From NCBI GenBank assembly GCA_024648695.1, contig JACAVV010000016.1, positions 1-64,000 of the forward strand: a stretch of 64,000 nt of DNA. Direction: 5' to 3'. Each line of letters opens with the position of its first letter. Position 1 is the stretch's first letter. The DNA is from Nitrospina sp. GTDB lineage: Bacteria > Nitrospinota > Nitrospinia > Nitrospinales > JACRGP01. The position numbers and the translations under genes are program-made. Shown piece after piece: positions 35,626-43,272 of this stretch. The notes under the pieces were generated by a model, which was given only the letters and a program-made list of their open reading frames with translations, was not told where the DNA came from and did not search any database.

Positions 35626-35772
35626 TTAAAACCTCATAAAACTGAGGACTAATAGAGTCAGTGCGGTGGCAATACCCACCGCAAACCCAACATGAATAAT
35701 AAAATTCAGGATGGGTGTCTCATTGTAAGTGAAGAGATTTTCGTCAAGTTTTTTTAAGGGTTTATTTTCCAT
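35626..35772 (-). CDS. Small 48-aa single-TM protein
   Basis: A short gene with a strong ribosome site (AAGGAG eight bases before the ATG). It has a polar N-terminus (MENKPLKKLDENLFTYNETP) and one hydrophobic segment (about residues 21-45). It lies 57 bases after the CarH-type gene and five bases before the 4-TM gene, on the same strand, and may be a subunit or partner of the 4-TM protein. Confidence 0.7.
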   Translation of the reverse strand: MENKPLKKLDENLFTYNETPILNFIIHVGFAVGIATALTLLVLSFMRF

Positions 35773-35829
35773 GGTTGACTCTCCTTAAGAGTTAAAACCG
35801 TTAAACTTTTTTAGAAAAAGAGAACCCGG

Positions 35830-36822
35830 CTATCCAGTTTGAATTGAAGCCCCAAAAAAACTGGAAAGCCCCCAGGCCTTTCGCCGGGTTCTTTTAGTAT
35901 GCCCTAAGGTTATTGCAAGATCCCGAACCAACCAGTCGTAATACTCATCCAAGCGGCTAGAATGGCGGATCCTGGGAATGTTCCTGGGGACACCGTTTCC
36001 TCCTGTGATGATGCGGGTTTTCTCAGGCAAGTCTGCTGAAAGATGAAAAAGGAAATCTTCTGCTTTTTGCGGGTCGACGCAGTTCGACATGCTGATTCCC
36101 AGCATTTCGGCATTGCATTCCGCTACTGCTTTCACAATATTTTCATAAGGCGTGTTTCGCCCGAGGAAAATGATCCTGACATCTGTTAAAGCCGTAATCG
36201 TTGCACACAACAAAAGTCCCAGTTGATGCGGCTCGTCCGGCATAGTGGTGAACACGTTCACCAGCCCCGTCTTAAACTTGTTCAGGCGACGCCATTTTTC
36301 CGATAAAAAAGCCGACAGGCATTCGGAAGCAAAGTGCTCTTGCGATATATCAAGTTCGCCATCTTCCCAACCTTTGCCGACTTGTTGGATAAAAGGCACG
36401 ATCAAGCGAGTCACACAAAACAAGGGACCGAATTTCCCCCAGGCTTCGAACAAACCCTGGTGAAGGCGTTCTTCATTGTAATCAGCGGTTGCCTCAATCC
36501 AGGTTGGAACGATACCGTGTTCCTCATCGTGATGCGGTCCCCCGGAAGAAGGTTTTATTTGCAGGCCCAGCATTTCCTGCACTTCTTCCAGGGTTCCGCT
36601 AACCACCTTGCTCGCTCGGTATCCCGACTCAAGAGCCTTGGCGATGGCTCGCAAGCGGGGAACTTCATTCTGGGCGTACCTGCGATGTCCCGATGGCAAT
36701 CGATGAGCTTTGGGCGCCCCGTGCCGCCGTTCCCACATGCGCAAGCTATGAGTGCTGATTCCGGTGGCTCGGGATAATTCGCCTATCGTTAGATAGTCGC
36801 CGTTTGCGGATAAATGTGTCAT
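35830..36822 (-). CDS. carH: CarH-type B12-dependent photoreceptor / MerR-family repressor
   Basis: A 330-aa transcription factor. The MerR-type winged helix is at about 10-80 (TIGELSRATGISTHSLRMWE and LPSGHRRYAQNE). The helical and B12-binding domains follow from about 105. Two motifs diagnostic of AdoCbl light sensors are complete: W-x9-E-H (Trp152, Glu162-His163) and E-x-H-x-x-G (Glu197, His199, Gly202), the latter giving the lower cobalt ligand. In the family, AdoCbl in the dark makes a DNA-bound tetramer and light breaks it, derepressing carotenoid or photo-protective genes. A GGAG ribosome site precedes the ATG. The neighbours on the same strand, rather than carotenoid genes, are the likely targets. 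Confidence 0.88.
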   Translation of the reverse strand: MTHLSANGDYLTIGELSRATGISTHSLRMWERRHGAPKAHRLPSGHRRYAQNEVPRLRAIAKALESGYRASKVVSGTLEEVQEMLGLQIKPSSGGPHHDEEHGIVPTWIEATADYNEERLHQGLFEAWGKFGPLFCVTRLIVPFIQQVGKGWEDGELDISQEHFASECLSAFLSEKWRRLNKFKTGLVNVFTTMPDEPHQLGLLLCATITALTDVRIIFLGRNTPYENIVKAVAECNAEMLGISMSNCVDPQKAEDFLFHLSADLPEKTRIITGGNGVPRNIPRIRHSSRLDEYYDWLVRDLAITLGHTKRTRRKAWGLSSFFGASIQTG

Positions 36823-36905
36823 CGGGAAATCTCCAGTGAATACTTCGTTAAATTGTCTTTTGTTTGGTTAACACGTTTCTATTAATACCAGATCCAAGGT
36901 TGATC

Positions 36906-36946
36906 ACCCTCCCTGACTCCCTCCTGAGAGGAGAGCGGAGAAGGGG
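36906..36946. repeat. REP-like palindrome, copy 5
   Basis: ACCCTCCCTGACTCCCTCC is followed by GAGAGGAGAGCGGAGAAGGGG. It ends right at the stop codon of the His-rich paralogue B gene, between it and the CarH-type gene. Confidence 0.6.
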
Positions 36947-37606
36947 TTACGCTTCTCCTGCTCCCCGGTCCGTGACTTTCAACCCAGAGGAGGCTCTTTC
37001 AATCAGGAAGTCACGGCCCTCGATTTGTGTATGAAAGCGATTTCCTACCTTGATGTCGTACCGGTCCAGCAACTTCATTTCGAATCGGGTGATTCCAACA
37101 AACCCTACATTTGCCTCATTAACCAGCTTCGACAATTTGGTCTGGGTCTTTTGGCCAAACACCCACTGGACAGGAAGATAATTGTGGTCGTGTCCCACAT
37201 GGCTTCGAGGATGGATAGAAACACGTTTCATCATATCTGCGGGGCGTAGGGGAAGTTGTTCATTATTATTAGCCGTTTTAATGTGGCTTACATTGTGAAT
37301 ACGAATTCCTCCGGCAACACGCTCCAGCTTCATATTCATACCGGCAAAATTGGCGGTAAAGGTATGACCCACTTTGATCCCATAGTGGTCGAAATTTTTC
37401 TGCTCCGTTGAATTGATCCCTAGGACGCCGGTGAACTTGCTTGAAACCAGATTATTAGCGATTCTCTCAGTCAGTTTTTCTGACAAATTCCAGGTTACGG
37501 AAAGCGTCGAATGGTCGTGATTCGAATGAGCCACTGAACCGGTGGCAGTAAAAGCGATGAAAGAACTGATAGCGATGGCTTGGGTCAAGGTGGTTGCTGT
37601 TTTCAT
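36947..37606 (-). CDS. His-rich secreted two-module protein, paralogue B
   Basis: A 219-aa protein with a signal peptide ending near GSVAHSNHDHS. It contains two copies of one module of about 77 residues, the first opening with HSNHDHSTLSVTWN and the second with HVGHDHNYLPVQWVFG. Both carry FxGVxGI/GFVGIT, DHYGIKVG/DRYDIKVG and a closing strand LxxERxxGGIRI/LIERASSGLKV. The module is not one I recognise; the HxxHDH start suggests metal (Cu/Zn/Ni) binding. The ATG at 37606 has AGGAG and was chosen over a longer reading. It is a tandem paralogue of the gene at 37671-38330. Confidence 0.8.
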   Translation of the reverse strand: MKTATTLTQAIAISSFIAFTATGSVAHSNHDHSTLSVTWNLSEKLTERIANNLVSSKFTGVLGINSTEQKNFDHYGIKVGHTFTANFAGMNMKLERVAGGIRIHNVSHIKTANNNEQLPLRPADMMKRVSIHPRSHVGHDHNYLPVQWVFGQKTQTKLSKLVNEANVGFVGITRFEMKLLDRYDIKVGNRFHTQIEGRDFLIERASSGLKVTDRGAGEA

Positions 37607-37670
37607 GATAATTCTCCTGATTGCGAGGTGGTTTGTTTTTGGTTTGATTGATTTCATAAAGGGGGAGGCC

Positions 37671-38330
37671 TTATGCCTCATCCCCATTGGCTTTCACAAC
37701 TTTTACGCCGGAACTGGCGCGTTCGACGATATAATCCTGGCCGCCGATTTCAGTATGAAACGATTGGCCAACCTTGATTTCGTAGCGGTCCAGCATATCG
37801 AGTTCGAAGGACGTGATTCCTACAAATCCCGTATTATCCATTTGGACACGTTTCAGCAGTTTTGCTTGTGTCTTTTCGCCGAAAACCCATTCAAAAGGAA
37901 CATAACTGTGGTCGTGCCCGGAATGCGCTTTAGGATTCAGAGAAACGGGTCTGGCATTTTGTGCGGGACGAATGGGAACCTGTTCATTATTGGCCGCCCG
38001 TGAAAATTTTGAAGGGTTCAGGATTTTGATGCCGGAGGAAGTTCGCTCAATGGTTAAATTCATGCCGTCCAATTTGCTGTTAAACTTGTTCCCAACTTTG
38101 AGCCCATAATGATCGAACCTTTTTTGCTCTACAGAATTTATTCCGAGGAACCCGGCAAAATTTTCAGCAGACAAATCCGATTGAATTCTGGTTGCCATGT
38201 TTTTGGAAAACTTCCAAGTGAGGGGTAAGGTAGAGTGATCATGGTTTGAATGTGCCCATGCAGTGGAAGAACTGATAGCGATTAAAGACCCGATGGCGAT
38301 GGCTTGTTTCAAGGTGGCTGTCGTTTTCAT
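37671..38330 (-). CDS. His-rich secreted two-module protein, paralogue A
   Basis: A 219-aa secreted protein: signal peptide of about 26 residues, then module 1 (about 27-104, beginning HSNHDHSTLPLTW) and module 2 (about 136-212, beginning HSGHDHSYVPFEW). Each module has an internal GFxGI, FDHYGLKVG or LDRYEIKVG, and an IERTSSGIKI or VERASSGVKV closing strand, so the protein arose by internal duplication and then gene duplication. No known family comes to mind. It is the first gene of a co-oriented row ending in the CarH-type regulator and small membrane proteins. Its promoter carries a palindrome in the spacer. Confidence 0.8.
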   Translation of the reverse strand: MKTTATLKQAIAIGSLIAISSSTAWAHSNHDHSTLPLTWKFSKNMATRIQSDLSAENFAGFLGINSVEQKRFDHYGLKVGNKFNSKLDGMNLTIERTSSGIKILNPSKFSRAANNEQVPIRPAQNARPVSLNPKAHSGHDHSYVPFEWVFGEKTQAKLLKRVQMDNTGFVGITSFELDMLDRYEIKVGQSFHTEIGGQDYIVERASSGVKVVKANGDEA

Positions 38331-38748
38331 TTTGAATCTCCTGATTAGGTTTAAAGAAATTAAATCGTTGTCTAAGTATTAATTTAGTCCTATGACTAAA
38401 AAATGTCAAGTAAATATTCAAAAATTTTAGATAATAATTTAGAATTTTTTATAACTAATTGAATTTAAAGTGATTAAAATTTAAAAAATTTCTAAGTTTC
38501 TAATGAATTCTTAAATGCATTCAAGATTAAAAGCCGTTCAAACGGGAATTTATTTAATATTAAGCACTAAATGGCAACTTTTGGTTGGATCATTTTTATT
38601 TTCTAACTAAATGTCTAGATAAATATTATATTCTGAAGCGCCAGAGTGTCTGAATTTGAGGTAAACTATAGAAGAAAAATAGGAAGGCCTTCATTTGCTC
38701 GCATTTTAACGGTCCATTTAATCGTATATTTCAATCAGGATAATCAAG
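38331..38748. other. AT-rich divergent regulatory region
   Basis: 418 bases between paralogue A (minus) and the 117-aa gene (plus), very AT-rich. It holds the palindrome-bearing promoter at 38383-38410. A related-looking TAACTAAATGTCTAGATAAA string lies at 38603-38622. No gene is visible. Confidence 0.6.
38379..38407 (-). promoter_or_regulatory. Promoter with palindromic operator in the spacer (His-rich/CarH cluster)
   Basis: On the minus strand: perfect -35 TTGACA, 17-base spacer, -10 TAAATT. The perfect palindrome TTTAGTC-4-GACTAAA (38383-38400) fills the space between -35 and -10, the classic position for a repressor. It is about 50-75 bases upstream of paralogue A. Confidence 0.6.
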
Positions 38749-39102
38749 ATGGAGCAACCACCAATTAATTGCCCTTGCATGAATCCCCCTTTGAATCATA
38801 TGAATTTCGATTCTCAGGTTCTCGGTGTGGACCCAACTAAAGGGCGTTATGCTGATGTTTCCCTCGAAACCTGCAAAACCTGCAATAGGAAATGGCTTTG
38901 CTATTATATTGAAGGTGTGTATTCTCACAGCGGACGCTGGTACCGGGGCTTGATTACAGAAGAAACCGCTGAAACGGTTACTCCCGAAACGGCGGAAGAG
39001 ATATTACGAGAGCTAAAATGGCATATCATTGGAGGCAGTTATTTCGATTCTACAGGCAAAATACGAAATATTCCGGATTTACTGGGTATCGATAGCCCCT
39101 GA
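38749..39102 (+). CDS. Cys-containing small protein of unknown function
   Basis: A 117-aa soluble protein. Cysteine pairs CPC near residue 8-10 and CKTCNRKW near 42-49 suggest a zinc site. The rest is mixed alpha/beta with a helix VTPETAEEILRELKWHI (in part) near 77-93. No family is recognised. An AGGA ribosome site lies eight bases before the ATG. It is divergent from the His-rich gene cluster and separate from the flagellar operon by 200 bases. Confidence 0.65.
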   Translation: MEQPPINCPCMNPPLNHMNFDSQVLGVDPTKGRYADVSLETCKTCNRKWLCYYIEGVYSHSGRWYRGLITEETAETVTPETAEEILRELKWHIIGGSYFDSTGKIRNIPDLLGIDSP

Positions 39103-39228
39103 TCCTGATTTTATTCTCACTCCGTAATAAACGTCAAAATCATGGCGTGTTTGATTTCTTACCTGCGTTTTCCCCGTCTAGAAGCTGTTTATCCACTAAA
39201 ATTTCAATCTTTTCCACCCATCTCCCAT

Positions 39229-39245
39229 TTGGTACAGGGTTTGCT
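39229..39245 (+). promoter_or_regulatory. Sigma54 (-24/-12) promoter of the flagellar operon
   Basis: TTGGTAC, five bases, TTGCT: GG and GC are exactly ten bases apart, with one mismatch to TGGCAC-N5-TTGCA/T. The expected start near 39256 leaves about 60 bases of leader before flgC. Sigma54 control is common for basal-body operons. Confidence 0.65.
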
Positions 39246-39314
39246 TGGTTTATTAGTTAAAAACTTTTGCGTCTAAAGTTTGACTCCCATTTCCCTTATG
39301 GAAAGGAAAATCCT

Positions 39315-39752
39315 ATGGATTTTATGACTTCGATGAAAATCAGTTCTGCAGGACTCAATGTTCAGCGGAAACGATTGGAAATTATTTCCAGCAACCTTGC
39401 AAATCTTGAAACCACTCGCACCCAAGAGGGCGGACCCTATCGCCGAAAAGACCTGGTGGTCACGGCCATGCCTCTGGAAAATGAATTTGGACAAACTTTG
39501 AAAAATCAATTGGGAGAAAACCTGAAATCAGCAAATGTCACTCAAGTGATTGAAGATCAATCCGAGCCCCGACTGGTATACAATCCCAAACATCCGGATG
39601 CTAATGAATTGGGGTACGTGGCCATGCCCAACGTCGACCTGCTGGACGAAATGGTCAACCTGACGACGGCGTCTCGTGCATTCGAAGCCAATGTCACGGC
39701 AACCAACGCCACCAAAACCATGGCACAACGGGCCATCGAATTGGGAAGGTAA
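39315..39752 (+). CDS. flgC: Flagellar basal-body proximal rod protein FlgC
   Basis: A 145-aa proximal rod subunit, secreted by the flagellar export gate. The N-terminal signature is SSAGLNVQRKRLEIISSNLA and the C-terminal heptad region VNLTTASRAFEANVTATNAT; NPKHPDANELGYVAMPNVD is typical of FlgC. The ATG at 39315 has AAAGGA eight bases upstream. It opens the operon, but the usual partner flgB does not lie upstream and fliE does not lie between flgC and fliF, unlike most flg/fli clusters. Confidence 0.95.
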   Translation: MDFMTSMKISSAGLNVQRKRLEIISSNLANLETTRTQEGGPYRRKDLVVTAMPLENEFGQTLKNQLGENLKSANVTQVIEDQSEPRLVYNPKHPDANELGYVAMPNVDLLDEMVNLTTASRAFEANVTATNATKTMAQRAIELGR

Positions 39753-39806
39753 TTTAATCTTTTCCTGATCATTCAATAACTTTCAACTTTTTAACTCGAA
39801 ACTGTT

Positions 39807-41393
39807 ATGGAATCTTTTTTAGGTTTTTTAGGCAACGCAGGGCAACGGTATCAGGAACTGTCTCAGGAAAAAAAGGTCGCGGTGTGGGTCCTTTTTGCCG
39901 CGGCCATAGGGTCACTTTTCGCGATGAGCTTGTGGTTGAAAGCTCCCGATTACCAATTGCTCTATGCCAACCTTTCCAAAGAAGACGCCGCTAAAATTGT
40001 GGAAGAACTTCGGTCTAAAAAGATTCCTTTTGAACTTACCGGAGGTGGAACCTCGATTCGGGTTCCTTCGGGACAGGTTCATGAATTGCGTTTGAATCTT
40101 GCCACGCAAGGCCTGCCGGAAGGCAGTGAGGTGGGATTGGAGTTGTTTGAAGACGTTCCCCTGGGCATGACAGAGTTCGTTCAAAAACTCAATTTTCAAA
40201 GAGGCTTGCAAGGAGAACTGGCGCGAACTATTAAATCCCTCGATGTGATCGAACACGCCCGCGTGCATTTGGTAATTCCCCAGGACACTCTTTTCCTAAG
40301 GGAAAAACCCAAGGGAAAAGCTTCCATTATGGTTCAGGTTAAAAAAGGAAGGACTCTCAGCGAAGCACAGGTTCAGGGTATCGTTCATCTGGTTTCCAGC
40401 AGTGTAGACGGGGTGGCGCCTCAGGATGTTGTGGTGGTGGACCTTCGGGGAAATATTCTATCGGAGGGCAAGGAACCCAGTGCCGAAGGCATGATCGCCT
40501 CCTCCAATCATAAATTAAAAGCCAAAATTGAAAAGGGCCTGGAAAACAAGGTCATGACCATGCTGGAAGATGCTTTGGGACCAGGAAAAATTATTGCCCA
40601 GGTGACGGCGGATCTTGACTTTGAGCAGGTCGAACGAACCGAAGAAATTTTCGATCCGGATTCCCAGGTCGCGCGCAGTGAACAATCGACTACAGAATCC
40701 ACTCTCGGTGCTGTGCCTCCGGGAGGCATTGCCGGTGTTCAATCCCTGGTTCCTTCTGCAGAACCGGCACCTGGCGTTCCTGGCTCTGCCGCCAAAAAGG
40801 ACCGGGAGAATAAGACAACTAATTACGAAATTAACAAAATAGTGAAACACGTCCGCCAACCGGTAGGGGAAATCAAAAAATTATCGGTCAGTGTGCTGGT
40901 CGATGGCATTATGCTGGGCGATCCGCCCACCTACAAGGCACGGACGCCGGAAGAGTTAAATACATTATTGGAAATCGTGAAAACTGCGGTAGGATATAAT
41001 GAAGATCGGGGCGATCAGATCAAGCTGGAAAATGTCCAGTTCGACAAGAGCGCCCTCACTGAAGAAATGGCTCGAATGGAAAGTGAGCGCCGGTGGGAAC
41101 AGGCCAAGACGGCCGCCAAGGTGATCCTGGGATTTATTTTCATCATCCTTTTCTTCACCAAAATTATTCGTCCCCTGATGACCTGGATGACAACGACGGT
41201 TGAGGTGGTTCCCGAAGAGATTCCCGAACTGGGAAGCCCTGAAGAAGACGCTATTGAAGAGGAAAAACGGCGTCTCGCGGAACTGGGAACCCAATCCCAG
41301 GAACTTCGTAAAACCGTCGGGGAATTCGCTTCCACCGACCCCAAATACACAGCCGGTATCATCAGGCGATGGATGAAAGAAAGAACTCATTAA
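39807..41393 (+). CDS. fliF: Flagellar MS-ring protein FliF
   Basis: A 528-aa inner-membrane ring protein. The first membrane segment is about 24-45, then the YscJ-like ring-building domains (LLYANLSKEDAAKIVEEL, QRGLQGELARTIKSLDVIEHARVHLVIP in part), a disordered middle (about 280-340) and a second membrane segment about 432-452. The C-terminal tail (about 490-528) binds FliG. Length is normal. It lies 54 bases after flgC. Confidence 0.97.
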   Translation: MESFLGFLGNAGQRYQELSQEKKVAVWVLFAAAIGSLFAMSLWLKAPDYQLLYANLSKEDAAKIVEELRSKKIPFELTGGGTSIRVPSGQVHELRLNLATQGLPEGSEVGLELFEDVPLGMTEFVQKLNFQRGLQGELARTIKSLDVIEHARVHLVIPQDTLFLREKPKGKASIMVQVKKGRTLSEAQVQGIVHLVSSSVDGVAPQDVVVVDLRGNILSEGKEPSAEGMIASSNHKLKAKIEKGLENKVMTMLEDALGPGKIIAQVTADLDFEQVERTEEIFDPDSQVARSEQSTTESTLGAVPPGGIAGVQSLVPSAEPAPGVPGSAAKKDRENKTTNYEINKIVKHVRQPVGEIKKLSVSVLVDGIMLGDPPTYKARTPEELNTLLEIVKTAVGYNEDRGDQIKLENVQFDKSALTEEMARMESERRWEQAKTAAKVILGFIFIILFFTKIIRPLMTWMTTTVEVVPEEIPELGSPEEDAIEEEKRRLAELGTQSQELRKTVGEFASTDPKYTAGIIRRWMKERTH

Positions 41394-41411
41394 TTCCGGA
41401 AAGGGTTTACC

Positions 41412-42425
41412 GTGGCCAAGAAACTTACAGGACCCGAAAAAGCGGCTATCTTCTTAATGTCCCTGGGTGAGGAAGCCGCCGCAAAAGTGCTGTCCGAATT
41501 GGAAGAACGCGAAATCCAGACAATAGGAAACTACATCTCCGCCATTGGGGATATCGAAATGGCTACCATGGACCAGGTCAATCGCGAGTTCAACGATTCT
41601 GTGCAATCGGGAAGTGGCGGACTGGGCATTGCCGGTCTGGATTTCTTAAAAACTGCCTTGCTTAAAGTTCTCGATCCGGATAAGGCGGCGGAGATATTAA
41701 ATAACATCTCCACTCCGGGAGAGGAGTTCGGCGGTGGTCTGGAAACGCTCCGCATGCTGGAACCCAAGGTCATTTCCAACTTTCTGGTGAATGAACACCC
41801 TCAAACATCGGCCATTGTCATGGCTCATTTGGACCCTGCCCTTTCGGGCGCGGTTATCCGGGAGTTGCCGGAAGGAGCCCGCATGGAAATCGTCCATCGT
41901 CTCGCCACTCTGGAACGTGTGTCTCCGCAAGTGATCCGTGATCTGGATGAAGCGTTGCAGGAAGAATTTCGAACTTCCGGCGCCGTGTCGGGAAACAAAA
42001 TGGGCGGTGTAGCGTCTGCGGCGCAGATCATGGGTTCTCTGGATCGGGGAACAGAATCGGCCATCCTCACCGCTATGGACGAAGTCGATCCGGACATGGC
42101 GAACGAAATTCGCAACTTGCGTTTCACCTTTGAAGATATTCTGAAGATAGACGACCAGGGATTGCAAATGGTTTTGAAAGAAGTCAATCAGGAAGATTTG
42201 CTCATCGCCCTGAAAACGGCCAGCGACGATTTAAAGAACAAAATTTATACCAATATGTCGCAAAGGGCCGCAACGATGTTGAAAGAGGATGTGGAATCTT
42301 TGGGTCCCACAAAGGTCAGCGAAGTGGAAAAAGCCCAGCAAAAGATCGTTCAGGCTTGCAAAAAGCTGGAAGAAGAAGGAAAGATTGTAGTGGGTGGTTC
42401 GGGTGGAGGCGAAGAACTTGTCTGA
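41412..42425 (+). CDS. fliG: Flagellar motor switch protein FliG
   Basis: A 337-aa switch protein linking FliF to the C-ring and stator. N, middle and C domains are complete, with LTGPEKAAIFLMSLGEEAA, the EHPQTSAIVMAHL middle motif and the C-terminal charged torque helix (DDLKNKIYTNMSQRAATMLKED). The start is a GTG at 41412, 18 bases after fliF. The 3' end overlaps the fliH start. Confidence 0.97.
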   Translation: MAKKLTGPEKAAIFLMSLGEEAAAKVLSELEEREIQTIGNYISAIGDIEMATMDQVNREFNDSVQSGSGGLGIAGLDFLKTALLKVLDPDKAAEILNNISTPGEEFGGGLETLRMLEPKVISNFLVNEHPQTSAIVMAHLDPALSGAVIRELPEGARMEIVHRLATLERVSPQVIRDLDEALQEEFRTSGAVSGNKMGGVASAAQIMGSLDRGTESAILTAMDEVDPDMANEIRNLRFTFEDILKIDDQGLQMVLKEVNQEDLLIALKTASDDLKNKIYTNMSQRAATMLKEDVESLGPTKVSEVEKAQQKIVQACKKLEEEGKIVVGGSGGGEELV

Positions 42426-43272
42426 TCAATCAAAGACTTTCACACGCCGATTTTGGGAGGAATCGGATGAAAGCAAGACTGAAGCCGGGGGTGGGAAGTC
42501 GGGAGAGTTTTCCAGCAAAGGTTTTGTTTCCAAAAAAAGCGTCGATCAAAGAAAGTTCATTTTCGATTCTGAAAAAGCCCGAAACTTTGATGAAACCCGC
42601 GTGTCCAAAGCCCGCGAAGGGGTTAAGGAGATTATCAAAGATGCTTTGGACCGGGTGCAGATCAAGGCCCAGGAAATCAGGGAACAAGCTTATCAGGAAG
42701 GTTTTAAAAAGGGACAGGAGGAGGGTTATAAAAAAGGTGAGGACGATGCCAAGGCCAATTTCGAACCCTTTTTGGAAACCCTGCAGGACTCCATCAATCA
42801 ACTGGGAACGTTTCGACAACAAATGTATTCCAAGGTGGAGCGGGAAATGGTGGAGATGGTGGTGGACCTTGCAAAAAAGGTCATTCAGCACGAATTAAGC
42901 CTGAGCGAAGACCGGGTTCAAAAAATGATTCAACTGGCGACACATTCTGTCATGGGCCGGGAGTTCATGAATCTCCGGGTACACCCTCAGGATAAAACTT
43001 ATGCCGAGGCCTACCGTCCCGAATTACATGAAATGTTTGGCGAAATCAAGAACATTCGCATTGAAGCGGACCCCAGCATTCGGCGCGGTGATTGTGTGAT
43101 CGAAACCAATTTCGGAACTGTGGACGCCCGGCTGGAAAAAATCAATGAACAAATCGACAAGATTCTGGATTTCGCTCCGCATTTACCAGAAGAAAGTCAG
43201 AAGCAAATCGAGACGAAACAGGACCTTCCACAACCAGACACAGATGTTTCCGATTCCCCGGTGGAGGAATGA
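42418..43272 (+). CDS. fliH: Flagellar assembly protein FliH
   Basis: A 284-aa export-ATPase regulator. It has a charged N-terminus, a coiled region with the repeated GxxxG-like stretch QEGFKKGQEEGYKKGEDDAK (about residues 93-112), and a C-terminal V-type ATPase subunit E-like domain (EMVEMVVDLAKKVIQHEL, then RIEADPSIRRGDCVIETNFG in part). The TTG at 42418 is preceded by a perfect GGAGG eight bases upstream; an upstream GTG (42394) lacks one. The gene overlaps fliG and fliI (ATGA). Confidence 0.9.
   Translation: MSDQSKTFTRRFWEESDESKTEAGGGKSGEFSSKGFVSKKSVDQRKFIFDSEKARNFDETRVSKAREGVKEIIKDALDRVQIKAQEIREQAYQEGFKKGQEEGYKKGEDDAKANFEPFLETLQDSINQLGTFRQQMYSKVEREMVEMVVDLAKKVIQHELSLSEDRVQKMIQLATHSVMGREFMNLRVHPQDKTYAEAYRPELHEMFGEIKNIRIEADPSIRRGDCVIETNFGTVDARLEKINEQIDKILDFAPHLPEESQKQIETKQDLPQPDTDVSDSPVEE

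Noticed and set aside
36823-36946. A CarH operator directly ahead of the CarH-type gene
   Set aside because: I looked for the palindrome found at 38383 or another clear inverted repeat and found none; only the REP-like copy is present.
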